Below are positions 19,852-28,942 of a stretch of DNA of 64,000 nucleotides, piece by piece; the stretch's first letter is position 1, and every line of letters begins with the position of its first letter. A model generated the notes under the pieces. The model was given only the letters and a program-made list of their open reading frames with translations. It was not told the DNA's origin and did not search any database. A program made the position numbers and the translations under genes. Source of the stretch: Pseudomonas lijiangensis (lineage in GTDB: Bacteria > Pseudomonadota > Gammaproteobacteria > Pseudomonadales > Pseudomonadaceae); contig NZ_CP076668.1 of NCBI RefSeq assembly GCF_018968705.1, forward strand, positions 5,591,001-5,655,000. The letters are read 5' to 3'.

Positions 19852-20587
19852 AGCGTTGTTCCAGATCGCACAGCGCCTGCGCCTCAGCCACATCCAGCGT
19901 GCCTTCGTAGATCGCGCGGCCGGTGATTGCGCCGATGATGCCCGGTGCCTTGGCGTCCAGCAGGGCCTTGATGTCGCCCAGGTTGTGGATGCCACCGGAA
20001 GCGATGACCGGAATACGGGTCGCAGCAGCCAGCGCGGCGGTGAACGGGATGTTGCAGCCCTGCATCATGCCGTCTTTGGCGATGTCGGTATAAACGATGG
20101 CCGAAACACCATCAGCCTCGAAACGCTTGGCCAGGTCGATGACCTGCACGGTGCTGACTTCAGCCCAGCCGTCGGTGGCGACGAAACCATCCTTGGCGTC
20201 CAGGCCGACGATCACTTTGCCAGGGAATGCGCGGCAGGCTTCAGCCACGAACTCTGGCTCCTTGACGGCCTTGGTGCCGATGATGACGTAGCTCACGCCC
20301 GCCTTGACGTAGTGCTCGATGGTTTCCAGCGAGCGAATGCCGCCGCCGATCTGGATCGGCAGTTGTGGATAACGCTTGGCAATGGCCGTAACGACGTCGC
20401 CATTGACCGGCTGACCTTCGAACGCACCGTTCAGGTCGACCAGATGCAGGCGACGGCAGCCACCGTCGACCCATTTGGCAGCCATGCTCACCGGATCATC
20501 GGAAAACACCGTGGAATCTTCCATGCGGCCCTGGCGCAGGCGTACACAGGCGCCGTCTTTAAGGTCGATCGCGGGAATAATCAGCAT
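19850..20587 (-). CDS. hisA: ProFAR isomerase
   Basis: A 245-residue TIM-barrel enzyme, 1-(5-phosphoribosyl)-5-[(5-phosphoribosylamino)methylideneamino]imidazole-4-carboxamide isomerase, acting one step before HisF/HisH. Motifs are [20 protein letters not shown] with the catalytic Asp8, IGGGIRSLE, and [14 protein letters not shown] with the second Asp. The start at 20587 fits the family exactly. The C-terminus overlaps the right REP unit. Confidence 0.97.
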   Translation of the reverse strand: MLIIPAIDLKDGACVRLRQGRMEDSTVFSDDPVSMAAKWVDGGCRRLHLVDLNGAFEGQPVNGDVVTAIAKRYPQLPIQIGGGIRSLETIEHYVKAGVSYVIIGTKAVKEPEFVAEACRAFPGKVIVGLDAKDGFVATDGWAEVSTVQVIDLAKRFEADGVSAIVYTDIAKDGMMQGCNIPFTAALAAATRIPVIASGGIHNLGDIKALLDAKAPGIIGAITGRAIYEGTLDVAEAQALCDLEQR

Positions 20588-20670
20588 ACTTTTTCCTTCG
20601 TCAAAGAGCGGCAAGCGTCAAGCGTGCGTGTCTGTCTAATTCAATTCTTGCAGCCTGAAGCCTGAGGCGT

Positions 20671-20934
20671 TCAGCTGCTCTTTTCGAGCGACCACAGATC
20701 GCTTTCGATGCTCTCGAAACGCTCCTTGAGGAGCTGCTGGGCATCGAAAACCGCTCGGTTGTAATAGTGCGGGGCAATCTCGCTGGTAAAGAACTCCAGC
20801 ACCTCGGCCACTTCAAACGACCCCAGATCCATTTCAAAGCGCTGGGCGAACAACCGCTTGAGCTTGTCGATGGCCTGCTGCTCCTGTTCAGGAGTGAGGG
20901 TAAGAATCGGGGCCTTGGCTCTGGCTTTACTCAT
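20671..20934 (-). CDS. DUF2164 family protein in the his cluster
   Basis: An 87-residue protein of the DUF2164 family (LTPEQEQQAIDKLKRLFAQR, LGSFEVAEVLEFFTSEIAP). It starts at 20934, five bases after hisH ends, and precedes hisA. The many upstream open codons lie inside hisH in another frame and are not part of it. The function is unknown; its place inside the his genes is a feature I associate with Pseudomonas. Confidence 0.88.
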   Translation of the reverse strand: MSKARAKAPILTLTPEQEQQAIDKLKRLFAQRFEMDLGSFEVAEVLEFFTSEIAPHYYNRAVFDAQQLLKERFESIESDLWSLEKSS

Positions 20935-20939
20935 GGCGA

Positions 20940-21578
20940 TTACCAGCGACCGTCCCAGGCCACGAAGTTCTGCAGCAATTGCAGGCCATGGGTATGGCTC
21001 TTCTCGGGGTGGAACTGCACGGCAAAGCGCGAGCCGTCCGCCAGGGCTGCGGCGAAATCGACGCCGTAATGCCCGCTGCCCACCACCTGACGCTGGTTGG
21101 CCGCCTGGATATAGAAGCTGTGGACAAAGTAGAAGCGCGCCCGGTCCGGGATGTCGTGCCACAGCGGGTGATCCACCGACTGGGTCACTTCGTTCCAGCC
21201 CATGTGCGGCACTTTCAAGTGCTCGCCCTGCTCTTGCAGGTCCTTGCCGAAGAACTTCACCTGGCCGGGGAACAGGCCGATGCAGTCCACGCCGCCGTTT
21301 TCTTCGCTGCGATCGAGCAAAGCCTGCATGCCGACGCAGATCCCCAGAAAAGGACGATCCTTGCTCACTTCACGCACCAGTGCATCGAACTCCAGGCGGC
21401 GAATTTCAGCCATGCAGTCGCGAATCGCGCCCACACCCGGAAACACGATGCGGTCGGCTTCGCGAATCACTTTGGCATCGCTGGTGATCAGCACACGACC
21501 GGCGCCCACATGCTCGAGCGCCTTGGCGACCGAGTGCAGGTTGCCCATGCCGTAATCGATGACAGCAACCGTCTGCAT
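20940..21578 (-). CDS. hisH: Imidazole glycerol phosphate synthase, glutaminase subunit
   Basis: A 212-residue class I glutamine amidotransferase that supplies ammonia to HisF. Start [17 protein letters not shown]; nucleophile Cys in [13 protein letters not shown] (about residue 84); His and Glu in [13 protein letters not shown] near residue 193. Its start codon shares one base with the hisB stop, so the genes are translationally coupled. Confidence 0.97.
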   Translation of the reverse strand: MQTVAVIDYGMGNLHSVAKALEHVGAGRVLITSDAKVIREADRIVFPGVGAIRDCMAEIRRLEFDALVREVSKDRPFLGICVGMQALLDRSEENGGVDCIGLFPGQVKFFGKDLQEQGEHLKVPHMGWNEVTQSVDHPLWHDIPDRARFYFVHSFYIQAANQRQVVGSGHYGVDFAAALADGSRFAVQFHPEKSHTHGLQLLQNFVAWDGRW

Positions 21579-22171
21579 CAGAGCACACCCTTGGTCGAAG
21601 GCATTTGCCCGGCCATGCGCTCATCCAGCTCGACCGCCATGCGCAGGGCGCGACCGAATGCCTTGAAGACGGTTTCGATCTGGTGGTGAGTGTTGGTGCC
21701 GCGCAGGTTGTCGATGTGCAGGGTCACGTTGGCGTGGTTGACGAAGCCCTGGAAGAATTCCTGGAACAGGTCCACGTCGAAGCCACCGACCACGGCACGG
21801 GTGTAAGGCACATGCATCTGCAGGCCCGGACGACCGGAGAAGTCGATGACCACGCGGGACAGGGCTTCATCGAGCGGCACATAGGAATGGCCATAGCGAC
21901 GGATGCCTTTTTTGTCCCCGATAGCCTGGCTGAATGCCTGGCCCAGGGTGATACCGACGTCTTCCACGGTATGGTGGTCGTCGATTTCCAGGTCGCCTTT
22001 GCACTCGATATCAAGGTCGATCAGCCCGTGCCGGGCGATCTGGTCGAGCATGTGCTCAAGGAAAGGAACTCCGATATCGAATCGGGCCTTTCCGGTGCCA
22101 TCCAGGTTGATCGAGGCTTTGATCTGGGTTTCCAGGGTATTGCGCTCGACGGATGCCTTACGTTCGGCCAT
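21578..22171 (-). CDS. hisB: Imidazoleglycerol-phosphate dehydratase
   Basis: A 197-residue monofunctional enzyme that dehydrates imidazole glycerol phosphate to imidazole acetol phosphate. Mn-binding motifs are [35 protein letters not shown]. The start at 22171 ([12 protein letters not shown]) follows GGAGCTGGTG. First gene of the his cluster. Confidence 0.97.
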   Translation of the reverse strand: MAERKASVERNTLETQIKASINLDGTGKARFDIGVPFLEHMLDQIARHGLIDLDIECKGDLEIDDHHTVEDVGITLGQAFSQAIGDKKGIRRYGHSYVPLDEALSRVVIDFSGRPGLQMHVPYTRAVVGGFDVDLFQEFFQGFVNHANVTLHIDNLRGTNTHHQIETVFKAFGRALRMAVELDERMAGQMPSTKGVL

Positions 22172-22346
22172 CACCAGCTCCGCAAAATCATTGGGCGAAA
22201 AAGATGACCATTATAGGCCCAGATGCGGCCGGCATGAAGCAAACAGACGAGGGGAAGGCAAGATGATGGCGGTTTGTCGGAGTTGAGGGGGCAAAATCGA
22301 CGATTTCACGCCCCTCAAGCCTGCCGACACACGCTTGCGGAAGGTT

Positions 22347-23558
22347 TTACGCAGGTTTTCCGGCAAACAGGCTGCCCAGCGCATCGCAGAACTTGCCGAT
22401 ATTGGCTTCGTTCAGCCCGGCCATGCACACCCGGCCGCTGCGAATCAGGTACACGCCATATTTTTCACGCAGCTCATCGACCTGTTCAGGGCTCAGGCCG
22501 GTGTAACTGAACATGCCGCTCTGGCGAAGGATGAAGCTGAAATCACGGCTCGGGACTTTCTGTTCCAGTGCGGTCACCAGCTTCTGACGCATGTCGATGA
22601 TGCGCAGGCGCATGTCTTCGACTTCACTCAGCCACTCGTCGCGCAGTTGCGGGGTGTTAAGTACACGGGCAACCACCTGCGCGCCATGGGCTGGCGGGCT
22701 GGAGTAGTTGCGGCGCACAGTGGCCTTGAGCTGCCCCAGTACGTTGGTGGCTGAAGCCACGTCCTCGCAGACGATGGACAGACCGCCGACCCGCTCGCCA
22801 TACAGCGAGAAGATTTTCGAGAACGAGTTGCTGATCACGGTGGTGATGCCAGCGCTGGCCATCGCCCTGATCGCATAGGCATCTTCATTCATGCCCTTGC
22901 CGAAACCCTGATAGGCGGTATCGAGGAACGGAATGAGCTGGCGGCTCTTGATCAGCTCGATCAGTCGGTCCCACTGCTCCACCGACAGGTCGGCGCCTGT
23001 GGGGTTGTGGCAGCAAGGGTGCAGCAGCACGATGCTGCGCGCCGGCAAGGTCTGCAGCTTGTCCAGCATGGCTTCGAAATCAACGCCACCCGTGCTGGAA
23101 TCGAAGTACGGGTAAGTGTGAACCTTGAAACCCGCACCACCGAACAGCGCGTGGTGGTTTTCCCACGTCGGGTCGCTGACCCAGACCTGGGATTCAGGGA
23201 ACGCATACTTCAGGAAGTCCGCACCGACCTTCAACGCACCGGAGCCGCCCACGGTCTGGATGGTCGCCACACGACCTTCAAGCAACGCAGGATGATCGGC
23301 ACCGAACAGCAGGTTCTGCACGGCCTCGCGATAAGGAGCCAGACCTTCCATCGGTAGATAGAGAGAAGCGGCCTGCTGCTCGCTTTCGGCCACTTGCTGC
23401 AAAGCACGGATTGCCGAAGCCAGAGGCGGGATGCGCCCTTCGGCGTCATAGTACAGACCGATACTGAGGTTGACCTTGTCCGCACGCGGGTCCTTCTGGA
23501 AGGTTTCCATCAGCGACAGGATCGGATCTCCGGCGTAGGACTCTACGTGGGCTAGCAT
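22347..23558 (-). CDS. Aromatic amino acid aminotransferase (aspartate aminotransferase fold I)
   Basis: A PLP enzyme of about 403 residues, TyrB/PhhC-like. Motifs are [41 protein letters not shown] and the PLP-lysine in [16 protein letters not shown] near residue 250. It transfers amino groups between tyrosine/phenylalanine (or aspartate) and 2-oxo acids. The start at 23558 ([12 protein letters not shown]) has GAGGAG upstream. The Lrp regulator and an aromatic-type permease close by support a role in aromatic amino acid metabolism. Confidence 0.88.
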   Translation of the reverse strand: MLAHVESYAGDPILSLMETFQKDPRADKVNLSIGLYYDAEGRIPPLASAIRALQQVAESEQQAASLYLPMEGLAPYREAVQNLLFGADHPALLEGRVATIQTVGGSGALKVGADFLKYAFPESQVWVSDPTWENHHALFGGAGFKVHTYPYFDSSTGGVDFEAMLDKLQTLPARSIVLLHPCCHNPTGADLSVEQWDRLIELIKSRQLIPFLDTAYQGFGKGMNEDAYAIRAMASAGITTVISNSFSKIFSLYGERVGGLSIVCEDVASATNVLGQLKATVRRNYSSPPAHGAQVVARVLNTPQLRDEWLSEVEDMRLRIIDMRQKLVTALEQKVPSRDFSFILRQSGMFSYTGLSPEQVDELREKYGVYLIRSGRVCMAGLNEANIGKFCDALGSLFAGKPA

Positions 23559-23585
23559 GCGCAACAACTCCTCTTGTTTAGTGAA

Positions 23586-24209
23586 TCAGGCCGAATAGCG
23601 ATCGGATCGGTGGTTTTGCGCAATGATGAAATTCAGCAGCACGGCACCGACTATGGAAGCTACCAGAGTCGGCAGGCTGATGAACGTCAGGGAAGCGACA
23701 AGCACGCAAATATCCACACCCATCTGCAGCCAGCCTGCCTTGAAACCATATTTATCCTGAAGATACAGCGCAAGAATATTCACGCCACCCAGGCTGGCCC
23801 GGTGCCTGAACAGGATCAGAAAACCCACCCCCAGAATCAGGTTACCCAGCACCGAGGCATAAAAGGGCTGCAACTGATCGATGTGGATGAACAGGGCATG
23901 CTGATCGGAAAAGAAGGATACCAGCCCCACGGCACAAAAGGTCTTGAGCGTGAACAGCCAGCCCATCCGGCGAAAGGACAGGTAATAGAACGGCAGGTTG
24001 AGGGTGAAGAACGCCACGCCGAAAGGCACGGCAAAGGTGTAGTGGAAAAACAGTGCAATGCCTGCCGTACCACCCGTCATGACACCCGCCTGGCGCAGCA
24101 TCAGCACGCTGAAGGAAATCAGGATGGTGGCGATGACCAGGGCGAATACGTCTTCCTGGGCCGAGTGACGGGTATCAAGACTGTTGGGCACGGCTGTATG
24201 GGTTGTCAT
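23586..24209 (-). CDS. YitT-family membrane protein
   Basis: A 207-residue protein with about five or six hydrophobic segments. Typical YitT stretches are GVMTGGTAGIALFFHY and ASLGGVNILALYLQDKYG. It lacks the C-terminal soluble DUF2179 domain present in the longer Firmicute members. The start at 24209 (MTTHTAVPNS) excludes 22 implausible residues. The gene lies just upstream of the aminotransferase on the same strand. Transport activity is assumed only from topology. Confidence 0.85.
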   Translation of the reverse strand: MTTHTAVPNSLDTRHSAQEDVFALVIATILISFSVLMLRQAGVMTGGTAGIALFFHYTFAVPFGVAFFTLNLPFYYLSFRRMGWLFTLKTFCAVGLVSFFSDQHALFIHIDQLQPFYASVLGNLILGVGFLILFRHRASLGGVNILALYLQDKYGFKAGWLQMGVDICVLVASLTFISLPTLVASIVGAVLLNFIIAQNHRSDRYSA

Positions 24210-24420
24210 CTGGGCGCTCAGGCAGGATCGATGCAGGTGAATGACAGCGCTCTTGACCCAGCAACGCCATGGCAACTCACGATATGAGCATAAATCCTAC
24301 ACAATACGACCAATCTTAGCCAACAAATACAACTTTACGCACACTAACAACTATAAAAACAACATATATGCATCATTTACGCACACCAATAACGCGCATG
24401 TGCCATAACAGTGCAGCGCT

Positions 24421-24885
24421 TTATACTGTCACCACGCTGTTTTCCTTCAGGCGCTCCAGAACAACTGCTGTCTTTATATGCGCAACGCTGTCGCTTGCAG
24501 TAATACACTCCATCAACTTGTTGAGACTATCGAGGTCGGCAACAGCAACCTTGAGCGTATAATCCGCGTCCCCTGTCGTCTTGTATGCGTCGATGATCGA
24601 ACTGAGGTCGGCAACCAGTGCCTGGAATATCTCCCGATATTGCGTGTTGTGGCTGACCAGACGGACTTCGATCATTGCCAAAACCTCGCGGCTCAGGGCT
24701 TGTGGAGCGATGCGGGCGTGATAGCCCAGGATCAGATGGTCCTGCTCCAGACTGATTCTGCGACGCGAGCATTGCGATGCCGAAAGCCCGACCAGATCGC
24801 TCAGCTCCTGATTGGTCAGGCGGCCATTGGCCTGAAGCAGGGTCAGGATCTTCAAGTCGAAGTCGTCGATTTCATTCATTTTCAT
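24421..24885 (-). CDS. Lrp/AsnC-family transcriptional regulator
   Basis: A 154-residue protein with an N-terminal AsnC helix-turn-helix (DFDLKILTLLQANGRLTNQE, LSASQCSRRR) and a C-terminal RAM effector domain. These proteins sense amino acids as oligomers. It lies between a YitT/aminotransferase pair and a divergently transcribed aromatic amino acid permease, so control of amino acid uptake or catabolism is the natural inference. Confidence 0.92.
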   Translation of the reverse strand: MKMNEIDDFDLKILTLLQANGRLTNQELSDLVGLSASQCSRRRISLEQDHLILGYHARIAPQALSREVLAMIEVRLVSHNTQYREIFQALVADLSSIIDAYKTTGDADYTLKVAVADLDSLNKLMECITASDSVAHIKTAVVLERLKENSVVTV

Positions 24886-25074
24886 TGAGGGCAATCGCTC
24901 GTACCAGAGAGTTCAGGCCGGGAAGCCTATCAGTTTCAAAGCATCAACAGCGACCGCCCGAAGTGCATCACCGGACCACAAGAGAGATGGCACCTGTCTT
25001 GCAATCGAGGCCAATCGTAAAGCCAATGATGGCCATACCAGCCGATCCGTTATTAATACTTGCAGGGATTTTCA

Positions 25075-26460
25075 ATGACCCAATCAACGCCGCCCGATCA
25101 ACTGCATCGGGGTTTGAAGAATCGGCATATCCAACTGATCGCGCTGGGTGGCGCCATCGGTACGGGGTTGTTTCTAGGAATTGCTCATACCGTCAGCATG
25201 GCTGGCCCTTCGGTGATTCTGGGTTATGCGATTGCAGGTCTGATCGCATTTTTCATCATGCGCCAGTTGGGCGAGATGGTGGTCGAGGAGCCGGTCGCCG
25301 GAACCTTCAGCCACTTCGCCAACAAATACTGGGGCAACTTTGCAGGCTTCATGTCCGGCTGGAACTACTGGGTCCTGTATGTGCTGGTCGGCATGGCCGA
25401 GCTTACCGCGGTCGGGGTGTACGTCCAGTACTGGTGGCCAGACGTCCCTACCTGGGTTTCGGCAGCCGTGTTCTTCGTGATCATCAACCTGATCAACCTC
25501 AGCAGCGTAAAGCTGTACGGTGAAATGGAGTTCTGGTTCTCCATCATCAAAGTGCTGGCCATCGTCGGCATGATTGTCTTCGGCGCCTATCTGCTGGCCA
25601 GCGGCAATGGCGGCCCGGACGCTGCCGTAGCCAACCTGTGGCAATACGGCGGCTTCTTCCCCAATGGCGTCAGCGGACTGGTGATGGCCATGGCCTTTAT
25701 CATGTTTTCGTTCGGCGGCCTGGAGCTGATCGGCATCACCGCAGCCGAAGCGCAGGACCCTCAGCGCAGCATTCCGCGCGCGACCAATCAGGTGATCTAC
25801 CGCATCCTGATTTTCTATGTGGGCGCGCTGGTGGTTCTGCTGTCTCTGTACCCATGGCAGAAAGTGGTGACCGGCGGCAGTCCTTTCGTGATGATCTTCC
25901 ATGAGATGGACAGCGATGTAGTCGCGACCGTACTGAACGTCGTGGTCCTGACGGCTGCACTGTCGGTCTACAACAGTTGCGTCTACAGCAACAGCCGGAT
26001 GATGTTCGGCCTGGCCAAGCAGGGTAACGCACCCAAGGCGATGCTCAAGATCAACGCCCGTGGCGTACCGGTCAATGCCCTGGCGATTTCGGCGCTGTCT
26101 ACAGGCACCTGTGTACTGATCAACTACCTGATGCCGGAGCAGGCCTTCAAATTGCTGATGGCTCTGGTGGTGGCGGCTCTGGTACTCAACTGGGTCATCA
26201 TTACCATTACCCACCTGAAATTCCGTAACGCCAAACGCCAGGCCAACGAAACCACGCTGTTCAAGAGCTGGGGCTATCCGGCCACCAACTACATCTGCCT
26301 GGCTTTCCTGTTCGGTATTCTGGTGATCATGCTGTTCACGCCGGGGATCAGCATCTCGGTGTACATGCTGCCAGTCTGGCTGATCGCACTGGGCGCGGCC
26401 TACGCCGTCAAGACCCGCAACGCACCTGCCGCCTTCGCGGACAAGTCAGCCACCCGATAA
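25075..26460 (+). CDS. Amino acid permease, aromatic (AroP/PheP) type
   Basis: A 461-residue APC-superfamily permease with 12 predicted membrane segments. The N-terminal LKNRHIQLIALGGAIGTGLF is the family signature, and VEEPVAGTFSHFANKYWG follows. Overall resemblance is closest to AroP/PheP, importing aromatic amino acids with protons; CycA-like specificity cannot be excluded. It is divergent from the Lrp regulator and ends in a strong terminator. Confidence 0.88.
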   Translation: MTQSTPPDQLHRGLKNRHIQLIALGGAIGTGLFLGIAHTVSMAGPSVILGYAIAGLIAFFIMRQLGEMVVEEPVAGTFSHFANKYWGNFAGFMSGWNYWVLYVLVGMAELTAVGVYVQYWWPDVPTWVSAAVFFVIINLINLSSVKLYGEMEFWFSIIKVLAIVGMIVFGAYLLASGNGGPDAAVANLWQYGGFFPNGVSGLVMAMAFIMFSFGGLELIGITAAEAQDPQRSIPRATNQVIYRILIFYVGALVVLLSLYPWQKVVTGGSPFVMIFHEMDSDVVATVLNVVVLTAALSVYNSCVYSNSRMMFGLAKQGNAPKAMLKINARGVPVNALAISALSTGTCVLINYLMPEQAFKLLMALVVAALVLNWVIITITHLKFRNAKRQANETTLFKSWGYPATNYICLAFLFGILVIMLFTPGISISVYMLPVWLIALGAAYAVKTRNAPAAFADKSATR

Positions 26461-26467
26461 ACAGGCA

Positions 26468-26509
26468 TAAAAAAAGCGCTTGCACATCCTGTGCAAGCGC
26501 TTTCTTTTT
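26468..26509. terminator. Bidirectional terminator between the permease and OFA transporter
   Basis: AGCGCTTGCAC and GTGCAAGCGCT form a perfect stem with A-run on one side and T-run on the other, between two convergent genes. Confidence 0.92.
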
Positions 26510-26520
26510 ACCCGACTGTT

Positions 26521-28182
26521 TTAGTTGAACAGTACGGCCGTCTTTTGCAGGGTGACCCACACGCCCCACGCCAGAGGAACACCAACAGCCAGCCAGGCCA
26601 GAATAACCAGCGGCTTGCTGCCTTCAGACGCTTTCCACTCCAGAGAAGTGGTGACAGAAGCGTTCTTGTCGAGGCCGATGGCTTGTTCAGCAGCCAGTTC
26701 GGCGTCAGTCATGAAGTACTTGTCGGCAACCGGACGAATCAGCAGGTTGCAGATGAAGCCCAGTACCAGCATGCCGGCCAGGATGTACAGCGTGATGTCG
26801 TAGGCTGCAGCACGGGCAACGCCGTGGCTGAGCTGATATTCACGCAGGTAGTTGACCAGAACCGGACCCAGTACACCGGCAGCCGCCCAGGCGGTCAGCA
26901 GACGACCGTGGATTGCACCGACCATTTGCGTACCGAACAGGTCAGCCAGATAGGCAGGAACGGTCGCGAAACCACCGCCGTACATCGACAGCACGATACA
27001 GAAGGCACCCACAAACAGCGCGATGCTGCCCAGATGGCTCAGGGTCGGAACCGATGCATACAGCACGAAGCCCAGGGCAAAGAACACAAAATAGGTTGCC
27101 TTGCGGCCGATGTAGTCGGAGCACGAAGCCCAGAAGAAACGACCACCGATGTTGAACAGGCTCAACAGACCGGTGAAGCCTGCCGCGATGGCAGCGATGG
27201 CTTTCAGTTGATCGGCATTCAGCTGGCTGAAGGTCAGATCGTTACCCAGCAGTTTACCGGCGAACACTTCCTGCAGCAGTGGCGAAGCCATGCCCAGGAT
27301 ACCGATACCGGCCGAAACGTTCAGGCACAGCACCAGCCATACCAGACGGAATTGCGGAGTTTTCCAGGCCACGCTGACGTGCACGTGACGATTGGTGATC
27401 ATCGCGTTGCTGGCCTTCTTGGCAGGAGCCGTCCAGCCTTCAGGTTTCCAGCCGGTCGGTGGAACGCGGTAGCCCAGGGCGCCGCCCATCATGAAGACGA
27501 AATAAATCACCGCCATCACCGCGAAGCTCTGCCATACGCCCACGCTTTCAGCCGAAGCGAAGTAGCCCATCAGCGCGGTTGCCAGTGGAGCACCCACCAT
27601 CGCACCGCCGCCGAAGCCCATGATCGCCATGCCGGTCGCCATGCCGCGCTTGTCCGGGAACCACTTGATCAGGGTCGAAACGGGGGAGATATAACCCAGG
27701 CCCAGGCCGATACCACCGATCACACCGGAACCGAGCCACATCAGCCAGATCTGGTGAGTGTAGATACCGAGCGAGGAGATCAGCAGACCGCCACACCAGC
27801 ACAGAGCCGAAACCACACCGGCCTTGCGCGGGCCTGCGTGTTCGAGCCAGCCACCCCAGATGGCAGCAGAGCAGCCCAGGAAGATGAAGAACAGTGTGTA
27901 GATCCAGCCCAGCATGGAGATCTGCCAGTCACAGGTCGACGCGAACATCTGTGCGAAGAAACCCATGTCAGGTGTGCAGGCAACCGGCGCAGTGATACCG
28001 ATAGCCTTGGAAAGCGGCAACCAGAATACCGAGAAGCCGTAAGCCATACCGATACAAAGGTGAATTGCCAAAGCAGCGGGCGGAACCAGCCAACGGTTGA
28101 AACCGGGCTTGGCGATGATGCGTTCCTTGGACAAGAACGCAGGTTGAGCGGTGGCGCCGCCCAAAGCTGTACTTGTGCTCAT
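26521..28182 (-). CDS. OFA-family MFS transporter (oxalate/formate antiporter type)
   Basis: A 553-residue major facilitator with 12 membrane segments. Features are GMAYGFSVFWLPLSKAIG, the family loop GGWLEHAGPRKAG and WFPDKRGMATGMAIMGFGGG. It is about 100 residues longer than average OFA members, mainly through an extra periplasmic loop between the first helices and a loop near residue 240. The substrate is a small organic anion by family, not determinable here. No catabolic genes adjoin it. Confidence 0.85.
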   Translation of the reverse strand: MSTSTALGGATAQPAFLSKERIIAKPGFNRWLVPPAALAIHLCIGMAYGFSVFWLPLSKAIGITAPVACTPDMGFFAQMFASTCDWQISMLGWIYTLFFIFLGCSAAIWGGWLEHAGPRKAGVVSALCWCGGLLISSLGIYTHQIWLMWLGSGVIGGIGLGLGYISPVSTLIKWFPDKRGMATGMAIMGFGGGAMVGAPLATALMGYFASAESVGVWQSFAVMAVIYFVFMMGGALGYRVPPTGWKPEGWTAPAKKASNAMITNRHVHVSVAWKTPQFRLVWLVLCLNVSAGIGILGMASPLLQEVFAGKLLGNDLTFSQLNADQLKAIAAIAAGFTGLLSLFNIGGRFFWASCSDYIGRKATYFVFFALGFVLYASVPTLSHLGSIALFVGAFCIVLSMYGGGFATVPAYLADLFGTQMVGAIHGRLLTAWAAAGVLGPVLVNYLREYQLSHGVARAAAYDITLYILAGMLVLGFICNLLIRPVADKYFMTDAELAAEQAIGLDKNASVTTSLEWKASEGSKPLVILAWLAVGVPLAWGVWVTLQKTAVLFN

Positions 28183-28439
28183 TGTGATTACCCCCAGATG
28201 TGTAATGCTCGCAGGATTAATGCGCTGGTCCGCTCACAGTCTCCATGCCTGACGGCCATGACTGTTTTTTTATCGGGCGGTATCCAGAGGCGTGGCAAAA
28301 GGCCGCACCTTACCAGCGATGGCGAGAGACTAACACTTACCAAGGGCCGTAAGTATCTTGTTACATCAATTAATTACTTACCCAATCCACGCCATCTATG
28401 AAGTAATAGACACAATCAATTGCAGACAGAGGAAATACA

Positions 28440-28844
28440 ATGCCGGTCTTAGTTGGGATTATTAATTCCCCCACTTATCAGGATCAGGAAGATCTGCAAA
28501 AGATATATCGCGACGCACCGCAATGGCTGTTTGCCCCCTTCAGCGATGCGGCGCAATTGATTGAAATGAGCCTGAGTGACGGAACACTTCTGGCGGGACG
28601 CTTCAATGACCGGCTGCTGGGCGCTGCACGCCTGGAGCAGACCGGTGATATCTGGCGGCTGTCACATCTTTGCGTGCGCGCCCTCACCCGTCGGCGCGGT
28701 GTTGCAGAGCGACTGGTGGCCCATGCACAGAAATCGGCCCGCGATGCAGGTTGCGAACTACGCTTGCAGACAACCGCCGAGCTTCCTGAAGTCCTGGCCC
28801 TTGCGGCCAAGCTCGACGTGCCGCTGGAAATCGCAAGCATCTGA
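28440..28844 (+). CDS. PanZ-family GNAT protein (acetyl-CoA sensor)
   Basis: A 134-residue GNAT-fold protein. The acetyl-CoA loop is seen as ALTRRRGVAERLVAHAQKSA. Overall it matches the PanZ family, which in enterobacteria binds PanD and links its maturation and inhibition to acetyl-CoA in pantothenate synthesis. Whether the Pseudomonas form acts on PanD is unclear. It stands alone before asmA. Confidence 0.8.
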   Translation: MPVLVGIINSPTYQDQEDLQKIYRDAPQWLFAPFSDAAQLIEMSLSDGTLLAGRFNDRLLGAARLEQTGDIWRLSHLCVRALTRRRGVAERLVAHAQKSARDAGCELRLQTTAELPEVLALAAKLDVPLEIASI

Positions 28845-28942
28845 CCCCGCGCAGCAGCCCAAGGCATCCAAAGCCCCCGACACTCGTTAGAGCGGTATAC
28901 TCGTGGGCTATTTTTTGAACGATCGATAACAAGGACTCGCCC

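Noticed and set aside
26491..28401. 636-codon open frame opposite the OFA transporter
   Set aside because: Antisense frame over a clear transporter gene; His/Gln/Thr-rich low-information translation and no plausible SD.
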